From assembly GCF_039529775.1 (NCBI RefSeq), contig NZ_BAAANL010000007.1, positions 1 to 64,000 of the forward strand: 64,000 bases of DNA, in the 5' to 3' direction. The notes beneath the pieces were generated by a model. That model did no database searches. It was not told where the DNA came from and was given only the letters and a program-made list of their open reading frames with translations. The stretch comes from Myceligenerans crystallogenes. GTDB taxonomy: Bacteria; Actinomycetota; Actinomycetes; Actinomycetales; Cellulomonadaceae. Position 1 is the stretch's first letter. Each line of letters opens with the position of its first letter. Both the position numbers and the translations under genes were made by a program. This document shows, one piece after another, positions 16,384 through 24,721 of the stretch.

Positions 16384-17565
16384 CTACGTGCCGCGGACCG
16401 CGCGGGCTACCGTGGCGAGGTCGAGGACGCCGGTGACGCGGCCGTCGGTGACGACCGGGACGAGGCGGGCGCCGCCCGACGACGCCGCCAGGTGGCGCAG
16501 GAGGTCGTGGCCGGCGACCTCGGGGCCGACGGCGGAGCTGGGGACGAACGGCACGGCGACGGCGTCGACCCGGGTGGTCCCGCGGGCCTCGGGAGGGACG
16601 GAGCCGAGGGCGTCGTCGTCCAGGAGGGCCAGCGGGACGCCGTCTGGCCCGACGACGACGACGTACGGCACCGGGCCCGCGTCACGCGCGCCGTACCGGG
16701 GCCCGGCGCCCGAACGGGCCGCGAGCGCGTCCGAGACCGTCGCGCCGAGCGGGACCGTGACCGCGCTGGTGGCCAGGCTGCCGGCGCGCAGGGCGGCGAC
16801 TGCGTCGCGACGCCTGGCGCCCGCGATCGCGCCGGAGGCGCCGAACCAGAGGAATCCCGCGACGAGCACGGAGAACGCCACCTGGTAGAGGTCGGGCGCG
16901 ACGCCGGCCACCAGGGGCCACACGATGGCCCAGGCGACCACGCCGACGGCGATGATCCGCCCGGTCCAGCCCGCCACGACGGTGCCCTTGCTCCGCGATC
17001 CGGTGACGCGCCAGACGACTGCCTCCAGGATCTGGCCGCCGTCCAGCGGCAGGCCCGGCAGCAGGTTGAACAGGCCGACGAAGGCGTTCGAGGCCGTGAC
17101 CGCGAGGAGCAGGAGGGTCGGCACGTCCAGGCCCTGCTCCTGACGGAGCAGGAAGGCGAACCAGCCGATCAGCGCGAGCGCGAGGTTGGTCAGCGGGCCG
17201 ACGACGGCGACGAGCAGGCCGTCGGCGGGGCGCGACATACCCCCGGAGTAGGCCGTGTGGCCGCCCCAGAGGTTGATGGCGAGCTCGTGCACCTCCTGGC
17301 CGCGGGCGCGGGCGACCAGCGCGTGGGCGACCTCGTGCAGGAACACCGACGCGAACAGCATGATCACGAACGCCGCGGCCACGAGGTAGGCGGTCCAGCC
17401 GAGATCGGGCAGCTGCCTGCTCACCGAGGGCGCGATGACGAAGGTCAGCACGGCGGCGGCAAGGAACCACGACGGGGTCACGATGACCGGCGCCCCGGCG
17501 ATGCGGCCGATCGTCCAGCCGCGAGAGCGAGGGGGTGCGGACCGGGCCGGTGGCGTGGAGTTCAC
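16384..17565 (-). CDS. Site-2-protease-type M50 metalloprotease with CBS region
   Basis: A 393-residue integral membrane protease. FLHEVAHALVARA gives the zinc motif HExxH at 77-81, inside a hydrophobic segment, and GLPLDGGQIL near 171-180 provides the third ligand Asp; this is the Rv2609c-like architecture. Five or six membrane segments fill 25-230, and two CBS-like segments occupy about 255-393, where nucleotides usually bind to control activity. It follows trmI upstream with 29 bp between. Likely substrate: a membrane-anchored regulator, identity unknown. Confidence 0.88.
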   Translation of the reverse strand: MNSTPPARSAPPRSRGWTIGRIAGAPVIVTPSWFLAAAVLTFVIAPSVSRQLPDLGWTAYLVAAAFVIMLFASVFLHEVAHALVARARGQEVHELAINLWGGHTAYSGGMSRPADGLLVAVVGPLTNLALALIGWFAFLLRQEQGLDVPTLLLLAVTASNAFVGLFNLLPGLPLDGGQILEAVVWRVTGSRSKGTVVAGWTGRIIAVGVVAWAIVWPLVAGVAPDLYQVAFSVLVAGFLWFGASGAIAGARRRDAVAALRAGSLATSAVTVPLGATVSDALAARSGAGPRYGARDAGPVPYVVVVGPDGVPLALLDDDALGSVPPEARGTTRVDAVAVPFVPSSAVGPEVAGHDLLRHLAASSGGARLVPVVTDGRVTGVLDLATVARAVRGT

Positions 17566-17651
17566 CCGGTTAGCGTATCCGCCGGTGCGGACAGGACGAG
17601 CAGCTCACGGCGCGCCTGTGGATAACTCCCGGGAGTGTCGGTCACCCCGCC

Positions 17652-17657
17652 TAGGGT
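17652..17657 (+). promoter_or_regulatory. Candidate -10 element, leaderless RecB-like gene
   Basis: TAGGGT followed by 7 nt and the ATG at 17665; no ribosome site is seen between. No good -35 is visible. Confidence 0.4.
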
Positions 17658-17664
17658 TGTCGCC

Positions 17665-18519
17665 ATGACCGTGATCGCACCTCCCTCCCGCCCGCCGGCG
17701 CTGTCGCCGTCGCGCGCGAGCGACTTCCTGCAGTGCCCGCTGTTGTTCCGGCTGCGCACGGTGGACCGCGTCCCGGAGCCGGCGTCATCGGCGGCGACGC
17801 GCGGGACGCTGGTGCACTCCGTCCTGGAGCGGCTGTTCGACGCCCCGGCGGGCGAGCGCACCCCCGCGCTCGCGCAGGAGCTGCTCCCGGCCGAGTGGGC
17901 GAAGCTCCAGGAGGCGGATCCGCGCGTCAAGGAACTGTTCGCGCCCGGCGGCGACGCCGAGTCCGAGGGCGTGGACAACTGGCTGGACGCCGCGTCACGG
18001 CTGGTCAGCACGTATTTCACGCTGGAGGATCCGAACCGGCTGCAGCCCGCCGAGCGGGAGCTCCTGCTGGAGACTCAGCTACCCGACGGGCCACTGCTGC
18101 GCGGCATCGTGGACCGTCTCGACGTCAAGCCGGACGACGGCGCGATCCGCGTGGTCGACTACAAGACGGGCCGCTCCCCCAACCCGCGCTACGAGGGCAA
18201 GGTGCTGTTCCAGCTGCGGTTCTACGGGCTCGTGCTGTGGCGCGAGCGCGGCACGATCCCGAAGATGCTGCAGCTGGTCTACCTGGGCGACGGGCAGATC
18301 CTGCGCGCGGAGCCGACGGCGGAGCAGCTGGAGGGCGCCGAGCGCAAGATCCGGTGGGTGTGGTCGGAGATCGAGAAGGCCGCGCGCACCGAGACGTGGG
18401 AACCCCGCCCGAGCAAGCTCTGCGACTGGTGCTCGCACCGCGCGCTGTGCCCCGCGTTCGACGGCACGCCGCCGCCGATCCCGGAGGGGGCCGTGGAGAT
18501 CCGGCTGGGCATCTCGTAG
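17665..18519 (+). CDS. RecB-family PD-(D/E)XK nuclease
   Basis: A 284-residue single-domain nuclease like the nuclease part of RecB/AddB and Cas4. SPSRASDFLQCPLLFRLR near the N-terminus gives the first iron-sulphur cysteine; DWCSHRALCPAFD near 250 gives the remaining cysteines. IRVVDYKTGRSPN near 150 carries the Asp and Lys of the active site, and LLRGIVDRLDV the upstream Asp. ATG 17665 is chosen because TAGGGT lies 7 nt upstream (leaderless candidate). It is divergent from the M50 protease gene. Role likely DNA repair; no helicase partner is adjacent. Confidence 0.88.
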   Translation: MTVIAPPSRPPALSPSRASDFLQCPLLFRLRTVDRVPEPASSAATRGTLVHSVLERLFDAPAGERTPALAQELLPAEWAKLQEADPRVKELFAPGGDAESEGVDNWLDAASRLVSTYFTLEDPNRLQPAERELLLETQLPDGPLLRGIVDRLDVKPDDGAIRVVDYKTGRSPNPRYEGKVLFQLRFYGLVLWRERGTIPKMLQLVYLGDGQILRAEPTAEQLEGAERKIRWVWSEIEKAARTETWEPRPSKLCDWCSHRALCPAFDGTPPPIPEGAVEIRLGIS

Positions 18520-18535
18520 GCGCCGGGCCGGCGGT

Positions 18536-18625
18536 CGTCCCGACCGGCGTTCGGCCACCACCGGCGTTCGACCCCGGCCGTTCGACCCGGGCGGCGCTCA
18601 GCCCGGCCGGCGTTCAAGCCGGGCC
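18536..18625. repeat. CCGGCGTTCG repeats at a convergent junction
   Basis: CCGGCGTTC recurs at short spacing, interleaved with CCGTTCGACCC and CGGCGCTCA variants, between the RecB-like stop and the membrane protein stop and running into the latter. No clean hairpin is formed. Confidence 0.4.
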
Positions 18626-20356
18626 GGCGCCCGCACCCGCCGGGACGGCCGGGCGCGCGAGGCCCGGCGCTCCCCGGCCTGGATCGGCGCTCAGGGCGCG
18701 GCGTGCGGCCAGCGTCGCCGCGACCGAACCGCAGACGGCGAGCACGCCCACCGCGACCGCGAGCGCCGTCGGCTCCGCGTAGAGGCCGGGCTTCGCCGGG
18801 GTGGCCAGCTCGGCGACGAGGAAGCTGACGAAGTTGGCGGTCGCGACCGCACCCCACAGTGGCACGAGCAGCCGTGGCCGACGCGCCAGCCCCGCCGCCA
18901 CACCGAGGAACACGGGAAGCGCCACGGGCAGCAGGTAGCGCGGGAACAGGCTGCCCCCGTTCGCGCCGTAGACGACCTGCACGGACACGGCGACGAGCAG
19001 GGTCGTCCAGAGCATCGCCCGGACCCACCGCCCGGCGCCCGGCAGGCTCGCCCCGGCCGTGGCCCTGGCTCCACCCCCGGCCGACGCACCGACGCCGTGG
19101 GCGCCCGCAGCCGACGCACCGACGCCGTGGGCGCCCGCAGCCGACGCACCGACGCCGTGTCCGCTCCCAGCCAACCCACGGTCCCCGTGTCCGCCCTTCC
19201 CCGAGGCACGCCCCGTCGTGAACGCACCACCGCCCCGGCGCAGGCGCCGCCCCAGGCCGCCGCTGGCCCGCAGTACCCGCGCGGCGCCCGGGACCAGGCC
19301 CAGCACCAGCGGGATCCACAGCAGGAGCACCGACGTGACGGCGAGGGTCGTGGCCGCGTACGACGACGTCGGGGCGACCCGTCCGGCCCACCAGAAGAAG
19401 TCGGGCAGGCGGGCCCAGGTGACCGGGTCCAGCACGACCTGCCACACCGGCCGGGCGACCCGCTGCAGCTGGTTCGCCATCGCCCAGTCGAAGTGGGACC
19501 CCTGGAGGTTCCCGGTCAGCGCCAGGTTGCGGGCGTAGAACCACCCGGCGGCCGCCAGCGCCGTCGTCGGGCCGCCGACCGCCAGCGCCACGACCGGCGC
19601 CCACCGGCCGCGCCCCCGCGCGGCCCGCACCGCGGCCGCGGCCACGACGAACGCCACGATCACGGCGCCGGTCATCGCCGCGGACAGCCGGGACAGCGCA
19701 CCGGCCCCCATGAGCAGGCTCAGCCCCGCCACGAGCGGCAGGTCCAGGCCGCGCCGGATCGCCGTCGCCCCCGCGCCGAACATCGTGGTGACGCAGAGCG
19801 CCGCGACGAGGTCGTTGAACGCGGCCCCGCCCACGTGCGCGACGGCGGCCGCCGTCCCGGCGACCATCGCCGCGAGCTGCGGCAACGGGCTGCCCGGGCG
19901 GCAGACGCGGCCCGCGCTCCACCGGGCCACGAGCACGAACGCCCCGGCCAGCAGCACGTTCACCACCCGCGCGGCGTACACCGCGGCGACGGGGTGACCG
20001 GCATCGGCGAGCGGCCCGACGAGCCACGAGACGAGCAGGTAGTACAACGGCGGGTGCTGCGCGGTCCACTGGACGGGCGGCAGCTCGGCACCGGCGGGCC
20101 GGAACGCGAGCCCTTCCTCGAACACCGGCAGCCCGCCGTGCCACACCTGCCAGGCGTAGTCGACGTGGGCGGGCTCGTCCCCGGTGCCGTACGGCGGGTC
20201 GGTGACCAGCACGGCCAGCGACAGCAGCACCGCGCAGGCGGCGGCCGCGACGACGCCGGCGCGGCCCGGCTCGGCGAGGACCTCGGCCCGGAACCGGGCC
20301 GGCGCCCGCGGCACACGGGCCCGCGGGGCGTCCTTCCACCAGGCCCGGAGGGTCAT
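18614..20356 (-). CDS. Multi-spanning GT-C-type membrane protein (DUF2142-like)
   Basis: A 580-residue polytopic membrane protein. After a cytosolic start it has a first hydrophobic helix near 35-50, then DPPYGTGDEPAHVDYAWQVW. The GDEPAHxDY acidic loop is the typical extracytoplasmic catalytic motif of DUF2142/GT-C glycosyltransferases that use polyprenol-phosphate sugars. QHPPLYYLLVSWLVG follows. A glycine-rich loop near 395-450 contains a tandem HGVGASAAGA repeat. The ATG overlaps the stop of the upstream mannosyltransferase gene by 4 bp. Donor and acceptor sugars unknown; probably cell-wall polymer assembly. Confidence 0.72.
   Translation of the reverse strand: MTLRAWWKDAPRARVPRAPARFRAEVLAEPGRAGVVAAAACAVLLSLAVLVTDPPYGTGDEPAHVDYAWQVWHGGLPVFEEGLAFRPAGAELPPVQWTAQHPPLYYLLVSWLVGPLADAGHPVAAVYAARVVNVLLAGAFVLVARWSAGRVCRPGSPLPQLAAMVAGTAAAVAHVGGAAFNDLVAALCVTTMFGAGATAIRRGLDLPLVAGLSLLMGAGALSRLSAAMTGAVIVAFVVAAAAVRAARGRGRWAPVVALAVGGPTTALAAAGWFYARNLALTGNLQGSHFDWAMANQLQRVARPVWQVVLDPVTWARLPDFFWWAGRVAPTSSYAATTLAVTSVLLLWIPLVLGLVPGAARVLRASGGLGRRLRRGGGAFTTGRASGKGGHGDRGLAGSGHGVGASAAGAHGVGASAAGAHGVGASAGGGARATAGASLPGAGRWVRAMLWTTLLVAVSVQVVYGANGGSLFPRYLLPVALPVFLGVAAGLARRPRLLVPLWGAVATANFVSFLVAELATPAKPGLYAEPTALAVAVGVLAVCGSVAATLAARRALSADPGRGAPGLARPAVPAGAGAGPA
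19081..19170. repeat. 30-bp coding tandem repeat in the DUF2142-like gene
   Basis: Two identical 30-bp units at 19081-19110 and 19111-19140 and a third, degenerate from its twentieth base, at 19141. They encode HGVGASAAGA in the loop of the membrane protein and keep its frame. Confidence 0.9.
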
Positions 20357-21816
20357 GGGATCTTGATCAGATCGGCCTCGGCGATGTGCCGGATCCGCTC
20401 GCGGCCGTGCCGGGTCAGCAGCAGGATCAGCGCCAGCACCGCGACGGTCATCGCACCCATCACGATGACGAGGTAGGCGCCGTGCAGGGAGGAGTCCAGC
20501 GGCGCGACCAGGCCGGCGAGCACGGAGACCGTCACGACCGCCATCGACGCGGTCCGCGAGAGCCGGAGCGACGCGAGGAAGGGCATCACCCACAGCAGGT
20601 ACCAGATGTGCACCACCGGGCTGAGCACCAGCATCGCCCCCATGATCAGGGAGAGCTCGCGGACGCCCTCGCCCTTGTCGCCCGTGCGGCCGCGCAGCGC
20701 GATCCAGCCCAGGAGCACGAGCATGGCGGCCAGGGCGAGGTTGCGCACGACGGTGACGAACAGGTTCGGCGCGAACCCGGCCCCGAAGGCCCCGAAGATC
20801 CCGTCGAGGGCCACGCCGACCAAGGTCGGCGCCGAGAGGACCGTGTTGAGGCTGGCCGGGACGCCGAGCGCGCCGATCCAGCCCACCCCGAGCCCCCACA
20901 TGAGCCCCACCCCGACCAGGGTCCCCACCGACAGAACCGCCACGAGGGCCAGCCTCCGCAGCCGGTCCACGAGCAGGGCGCCGACCGGCAGCGACACCAG
21001 CACGACGGCGACGCAGACCAGACCGCCGGGCAGCTTCACGGCGGCCGCGAGACCGCCGAGGACGGATCCGAGCACCCAGTGGTGCTCGGCCGCGGCCACC
21101 AGCGCGGCGGCCATCAGGCCCACCATGAGCAGGTCGTTGTGTAGGCCGCCGACGCCGTTGGCCATCATCAGCGGCGACGCGAGCGCGGTGCCCGCCGCCA
21201 GGGCCGGGTTCGCCCCGGTCCACCGCGCCATCCGCGGCACCGCCCAGGCCAGCAGCACGAGCCCGATCAGCGCGACCATCCGGTGACCGACCACCAGCAG
21301 CCACGGGTTCCCGGTCACCCCGGCGCCGATGTCACCGAAGATGAGCGGCAGCGGGCCGTACGGCGCGGGCGTGCTCATCCAGCGGGGGTCGACGGCCTCG
21401 ACGATCGGCCCCCGCAGGATCCCGGGCCCCCAGTCGTAGGGCGAGATGCCGAAGTGGGTCAGCATCCCCTGCGCGGCGTACGACCAGCCGTCGCGGGAGA
21501 ACAGCGGGGGCGCGGGCAGCAGCGGCAGCGACCAGAGCACGGTGGCGCGCCGGACCAGCGCCAGCGCCTCGATCTGACCGCTCTCCCCGGCGCGGGCGAC
21601 GTCGCGGCAGATCGACAGCCAGGCGGCGGCGAGGAGGCCGAGCCCGGCGAGCACCAGGGCCAGCCCGAACATGCGGCCGGACACGTGCGAGCGCAGGGCC
21701 GCGAGCGGCTCGAGGTCCAGGATGGGTGTGGAGTGCGGCAGTGTGGAGACCACCAATCCTCCGACCAGGACCAGCACGCTTCCGACGACGCCACGGGTCA
21801 GCACGATCGAAAACAT
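20353..21816 (-). CDS. Polyprenol-phosphomannose-dependent alpha-1,6-mannosyltransferase-like protein (MptB family)
   Basis: A 487-residue membrane protein with about a dozen hydrophobic segments. The first extracytoplasmic loop reads LFSRDGWSYAAQGMLTHFGISPYDWGP, matching the MptA/MptB family loop in which Asp and Tyr act in transfer from decaprenyl-phosphomannose. STPAPYGPLPL and NGVGGLHNDLLMVGLM are further family stretches. Members build the mannan core of lipoglycans at the outer face of the membrane. It is coupled to the GT-C gene downstream (ATGA). Not identifiable as MptA or MptB in particular. Confidence 0.82.
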   Translation of the reverse strand: MFSIVLTRGVVGSVLVLVGGLVVSTLPHSTPILDLEPLAALRSHVSGRMFGLALVLAGLGLLAAAWLSICRDVARAGESGQIEALALVRRATVLWSLPLLPAPPLFSRDGWSYAAQGMLTHFGISPYDWGPGILRGPIVEAVDPRWMSTPAPYGPLPLIFGDIGAGVTGNPWLLVVGHRMVALIGLVLLAWAVPRMARWTGANPALAAGTALASPLMMANGVGGLHNDLLMVGLMAAALVAAAEHHWVLGSVLGGLAAAVKLPGGLVCVAVVLVSLPVGALLVDRLRRLALVAVLSVGTLVGVGLMWGLGVGWIGALGVPASLNTVLSAPTLVGVALDGIFGAFGAGFAPNLFVTVVRNLALAAMLVLLGWIALRGRTGDKGEGVRELSLIMGAMLVLSPVVHIWYLLWVMPFLASLRLSRTASMAVVTVSVLAGLVAPLDSSLHGAYLVIVMGAMTVAVLALILLLTRHGRERIRHIAEADLIKIP

Positions 21817-21970
21817 AAGGCCCGGCCGGTACCCAAAACCGACATTGACACGAACTACACGACAACGCTACATGTCCGGCTGACGAACGCCAGGTCACGC
21901 TCGAGCCACGAACGCGGCATAACGCCAGCTCACGGCCCCATTTTCCGCCCGTCGCCAGGGCGGGTAGTCG

Positions 21971-22690
21971 TCAGTACCGATCGACGACATCACCGGCGGC
22001 GACGCGCGCGACGAGCTCCAGCCCGACGCCGTCCAGCGAGCGGAAGCGGCTCAGGCCGGCCCGCTCCTCGACGGGCACCACGGCCTCGACGCCGATCGTG
22101 CGGGCGCCGCTCGCGAGCGCCGAGCTGATCCCGACGGGCGAGTCCTCGACCGCGACGCAGTCGGCCGCGTCCACGCCGAGCCGCTCCGCGGCGGTCAGGT
22201 AGGGCTCGGGGTCCGGCTTGCCCCGGGCGACCTCGTCGCCCGGCACGATCGTGGCGAACGTGCCCTCGGGCGCACCCGCCGCGACGACCTCGGCCAGCTC
22301 GCGGTAGGACATGGTGACGATCGCGCAGGGCACGCCCGCCTCGTTCAGGGCCGCCAGCAGCGGCAGCACGCCCGCACGCCACGGCACCTGGCCGACGAGC
22401 CGCTCCCGCACCCGCGCGACGAGCCACGTGACGATGTCGGCCGGCTCCATCGGCACACCCGCGTCCCGCAGGATCCCGGCGCTCACCAGGAGGGGGTTGC
22501 CCACCAGCCGCATGGCGTCCTCGTGCGTCCAGGCGACCCCGTGCCGGGCGGTGAGCTCGTGCTCCGCCGCGATCCAGTACGGCTCGGTGTCCACGAGCGT
22601 GCCGTCGAGGTCGAAGAGCACCGCCTTCGGCAGGGCCGGCGATCCGGCGCCGCCGGGCTGGGACTGGTCAGGGAGCAGGGCGGTGTCCAC
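21971..22690 (-). CDS. HAD-superfamily hydrolase (beta-phosphoglucomutase/phosphatase-like)
   Basis: A 239-residue soluble phosphatase. KAVLFDLDGTLVDTEPYW gives motif I with nucleophile Asp and acid/base Asp; CAIVTMSY gives motif II; GKPDPEPYLTAAERLGV supplies the motif III Lys; CVAVEDSPVGISSALASGA gives motif IV. The helical cap between motifs I and II makes it subfamily I. GTG 22690 is used because GGAGG lies 5 nt upstream; the frame is open a further 42 codons without conservation. Substrate probably a sugar phosphate; unspecified. Confidence 0.88.
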   Translation of the reverse strand: MDTALLPDQSQPGGAGSPALPKAVLFDLDGTLVDTEPYWIAAEHELTARHGVAWTHEDAMRLVGNPLLVSAGILRDAGVPMEPADIVTWLVARVRERLVGQVPWRAGVLPLLAALNEAGVPCAIVTMSYRELAEVVAAGAPEGTFATIVPGDEVARGKPDPEPYLTAAERLGVDAADCVAVEDSPVGISSALASGARTIGVEAVVPVEERAGLSRFRSLDGVGLELVARVAAGDVVDRY

Positions 22691-22859
22691 GGTGCCTCCG
22701 GGGGGGTGCTGGGCGGGCGAGGCGCCAGGAGGGCGCCGCCCCCACCTCATCACATCCCGGTAACGCGAGGTGAACGCCGGCGGGCGAAACCCTGACCATG
22801 CCGCACCAGTGCCCATCCCGGTGCGACCGACGTCACACGTGCAGGCCCCCCGCTCACAC

Positions 22860-22885
22860 CGGAACGCCTTCTGGAATCTTCTCCG
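22860..22885. promoter_or_regulatory. Operator-like sequence A upstream of a TetR gene
   Basis: A 26-bp stretch with 19 positions identical to the palindromic sequence at 23825-23850, both having the frame CGGAA-N2-C-N-TTCTGGAA-N-C-N-T-N-TCCG. It overlaps the expected -35 of a promoter whose -10 is TATGCT (22899-22904), where a repressor would block transcription of the TetR gene at 22944. The rest of the 253-bp gap back to the HAD gene holds no gene that I can support. Confidence 0.55.
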
Positions 22886-22943
22886 CTCTCGGGCGGCCTA
22901 TGCTGACCCGAGCAACCCCAGGGACCGTGGAAGGCCGTAGCGC

Positions 22944-23534
22944 GTGAGACCCAAGCAGCAACGTGGCGAGGCCACCGCCGAACGCGTTCTCGACACCGCG
23001 CTGCGCCTCTACGCGGCGGGGGGCGAGGCCGGGGTGACCGTCGCGGCCCTCACCCGCGAGACCGGGATCAGCACCGGGAGCATCTACCACCATTTCGGCA
23101 GCCTCAACGGGGTGCTCGGCGCGCTCACCCACCGCTCCCTCGCGGCCCTGTTCGACGAGATCGGCGCGGCGCTGCGCGAGACCACGGACGCACGGGCCGG
23201 CATCGACGCCTTCGTCGGGACCTACCTCGGGTTCATGGCCGCCGATCCCGTCGTCGGACGCCTGCTGCACTCGACGACCGTGGACGAGATGGGCTGGAAG
23301 CACGCCCGGGAGATGCGCGACGCCCAGGAGGCACGGCTCACGCCGATCATGGTGTGGATCGGCGATCGTCAGCGGGAGGGCGAGCTCGCGCAGATGTCGG
23401 GCGCACTCGTCGAGTCGCTGATCCTGGGGCCCGTCATCGGCTGCACCCGCCGCTGGATCGCCGTCGGCGACATCGACCTGGCGGAGGCCATGAAGGTGCT
23501 CCCGGAACGCATCTGGCGCTCGGTCCAGCCGTGA
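22944..23534 (+). CDS. TetR-family transcriptional regulator
   Basis: A 196-residue repressor-type protein. The HTH lies at about 30-56: VTVAALTRETGISTGSIYHHFGS, with the YHHF recognition helix end typical of TetR. The ligand-binding half (60-196) contains HSTTVDEMGWKHAREM and is less conserved. GTG start; GGAAGG lies about 11 nt upstream. The sequence at 22860-22885 is probably its own operator, shared with the next TetR gene. It converges on a small gene at 23554. Confidence 0.88.
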   Translation: MRPKQQRGEATAERVLDTALRLYAAGGEAGVTVAALTRETGISTGSIYHHFGSLNGVLGALTHRSLAALFDEIGAALRETTDARAGIDAFVGTYLGFMAADPVVGRLLHSTTVDEMGWKHAREMRDAQEARLTPIMVWIGDRQREGELAQMSGALVESLILGPVIGCTRRWIAVGDIDLAEAMKVLPERIWRSVQP

Positions 23535-23553
23535 CGGCTCCGGCGCGGGCGGA

Positions 23554-23793
23554 TCAGGCCGCGCTGGTGGGCCGCAGGCCGGCGACGCCGAGCTGGGCGG
23601 CGAAGGCGTCCTCCGCGGCCCCGACGAGGTGGGCGGGGACGCTCGGCCAGGCGGCGGCGATCGCCGCGAGCGCCGCGCACGTGGCCGCGTCCAGGCCGCC
23701 ACGAGGCCGCGGCTTCCGTCCCTGCAGCACGGAGTCGAGTTCACCGTGGAAGAGCTCGATCAGCTCACGGTGCGCGAGATAGCCGGGTTCCAT
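23554..23793 (-). CDS. Small hypothetical protein (79 residues)
   Basis: I do not recognise the family. The product MEPGYLAHRELIELFHGELDSV... is soluble, Ala-rich and likely helical, with one cysteine. It is kept because it fills the space between two TetR genes, begins 32 bp from a strong palindromic operator at 23825-23850, and uses the strand opposite both regulators, the usual position for a regulated target. No clear ribosome site is seen. Confidence 0.45.
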   Translation of the reverse strand: MEPGYLAHRELIELFHGELDSVLQGRKPRPRGGLDAATCAALAAIAAAWPSVPAHLVGAAEDAFAAQLGVAGLRPTSAA

Positions 23794-23824
23794 GCCCGAC
23801 AGTCTGACGATTCACCGGCAGGAT

Positions 23825-23850
23825 CGGAATACTTTCTGGAAACATTTCCG
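23825..23850. promoter_or_regulatory. Palindromic operator-like sequence B between a small gene and a TetR gene
   Basis: The inner 24 bp read GGAA-N3-TTTC-N2-GAAA-N3-TTCC, a nested double palindrome. It lies 31 bp from the ATG of the 79-residue gene (minus) and 97 bp before the TetR gene at 23947 (plus), so it could control both. It resembles sequence A at 22860-22885. Confidence 0.6.
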
Positions 23851-23946
23851 TGTCGATCTCGACGGGCTGTCCAGACCTCCTGGATGTGTTAGAAATGGCG
23901 TGCCGACGGCTGTCGTCGGCGTACAACCGTCGCCAGGAAACATCAC

Positions 23947-24696
23947 GTGACCCAAGAACCGATGACCCGCACCGAACGCGGCCGCCAGTACCGTCTCGAC
24001 GACGCGCTCGCCGCGGCCCGTGGCCTCCTGGCCGAGCGGGGCGTCGACGGCGTCACCATGACCGCGGTAGCGCGGCAGCTCGGGGTCAGCGGCCCGGCGC
24101 TCTACCAGTACTTCGACGGCCGCACCGGCCTGCTGCGGGCCACGTACGACGACGTCATGGACGACCTCCTGGCGTTCCTCGGCGAGACCGTCGCCCGTCA
24201 GGACCCGGACGACCTGGCCGCGCAGGTCCATGCCGGCACCCACGCGATCTTCGCCTGGTGCCGCGGGCACAAGCACGAGTTCGACCTGCTCATGGGTTCC
24301 AGCTTCCGCAAGGTCGCCAGGGCGTCGGAGGGCGTGCGCGAGACGATCGCGCAGCGCCTCGGCGGCGCATGGGTGCCCACCTTCGAGCGGATCTGGCGCT
24401 CGGGCGTCGAGTTCCGGGCCGACGACGAGATCCCGGCCCCCCTGCGCGAACAGCTCGTCGCGTACCGCGAGGTCCTGCTGCGCGACCACCCCGGCGCCGG
24501 CCCCGGCTTCCCCCTCGGCGCGGTCTACGTGCTGTACAAGGGCTGGCGGATGATCTTCGGCCTGCTCTGCATGGTCGCCTACGACCAGATCGACTACGTC
24601 TTCGGCGACTTCGAGGCCGTCTTCGCCGACCTCATGGACGACCTCTTCACCCTGATCGGCATCCCGCCGAGCGACGGCGTCCGCCTGGCCGGCTGA
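23947..24696 (+). CDS. TetR-family transcriptional regulator with long C-terminal domain
   Basis: A 249-residue regulator. The HTH at about 35-62 reads VTMTAVARQLGVSGPALYQYFDG. The C-terminal domain has a WCRGHKHEFDLLMGSSF stretch of the type seen in the WHG-domain group of TetR proteins. GTG start with AGGA about 9 nt upstream. It is not a close copy of the TetR at 22944 despite the similar upstream sequences. It converges on the TPR-ATPase gene, 25 bp between stop codons. Confidence 0.88.
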   Translation: MTQEPMTRTERGRQYRLDDALAAARGLLAERGVDGVTMTAVARQLGVSGPALYQYFDGRTGLLRATYDDVMDDLLAFLGETVARQDPDDLAAQVHAGTHAIFAWCRGHKHEFDLLMGSSFRKVARASEGVRETIAQRLGGAWVPTFERIWRSGVEFRADDEIPAPLREQLVAYREVLLRDHPGAGPGFPLGAVYVLYKGWRMIFGLLCMVAYDQIDYVFGDFEAVFADLMDDLFTLIGIPPSDGVRLAG

Positions 24697-24721
24697 CCGC
24701 GGGCACCGCCCGCCCCGGCGA

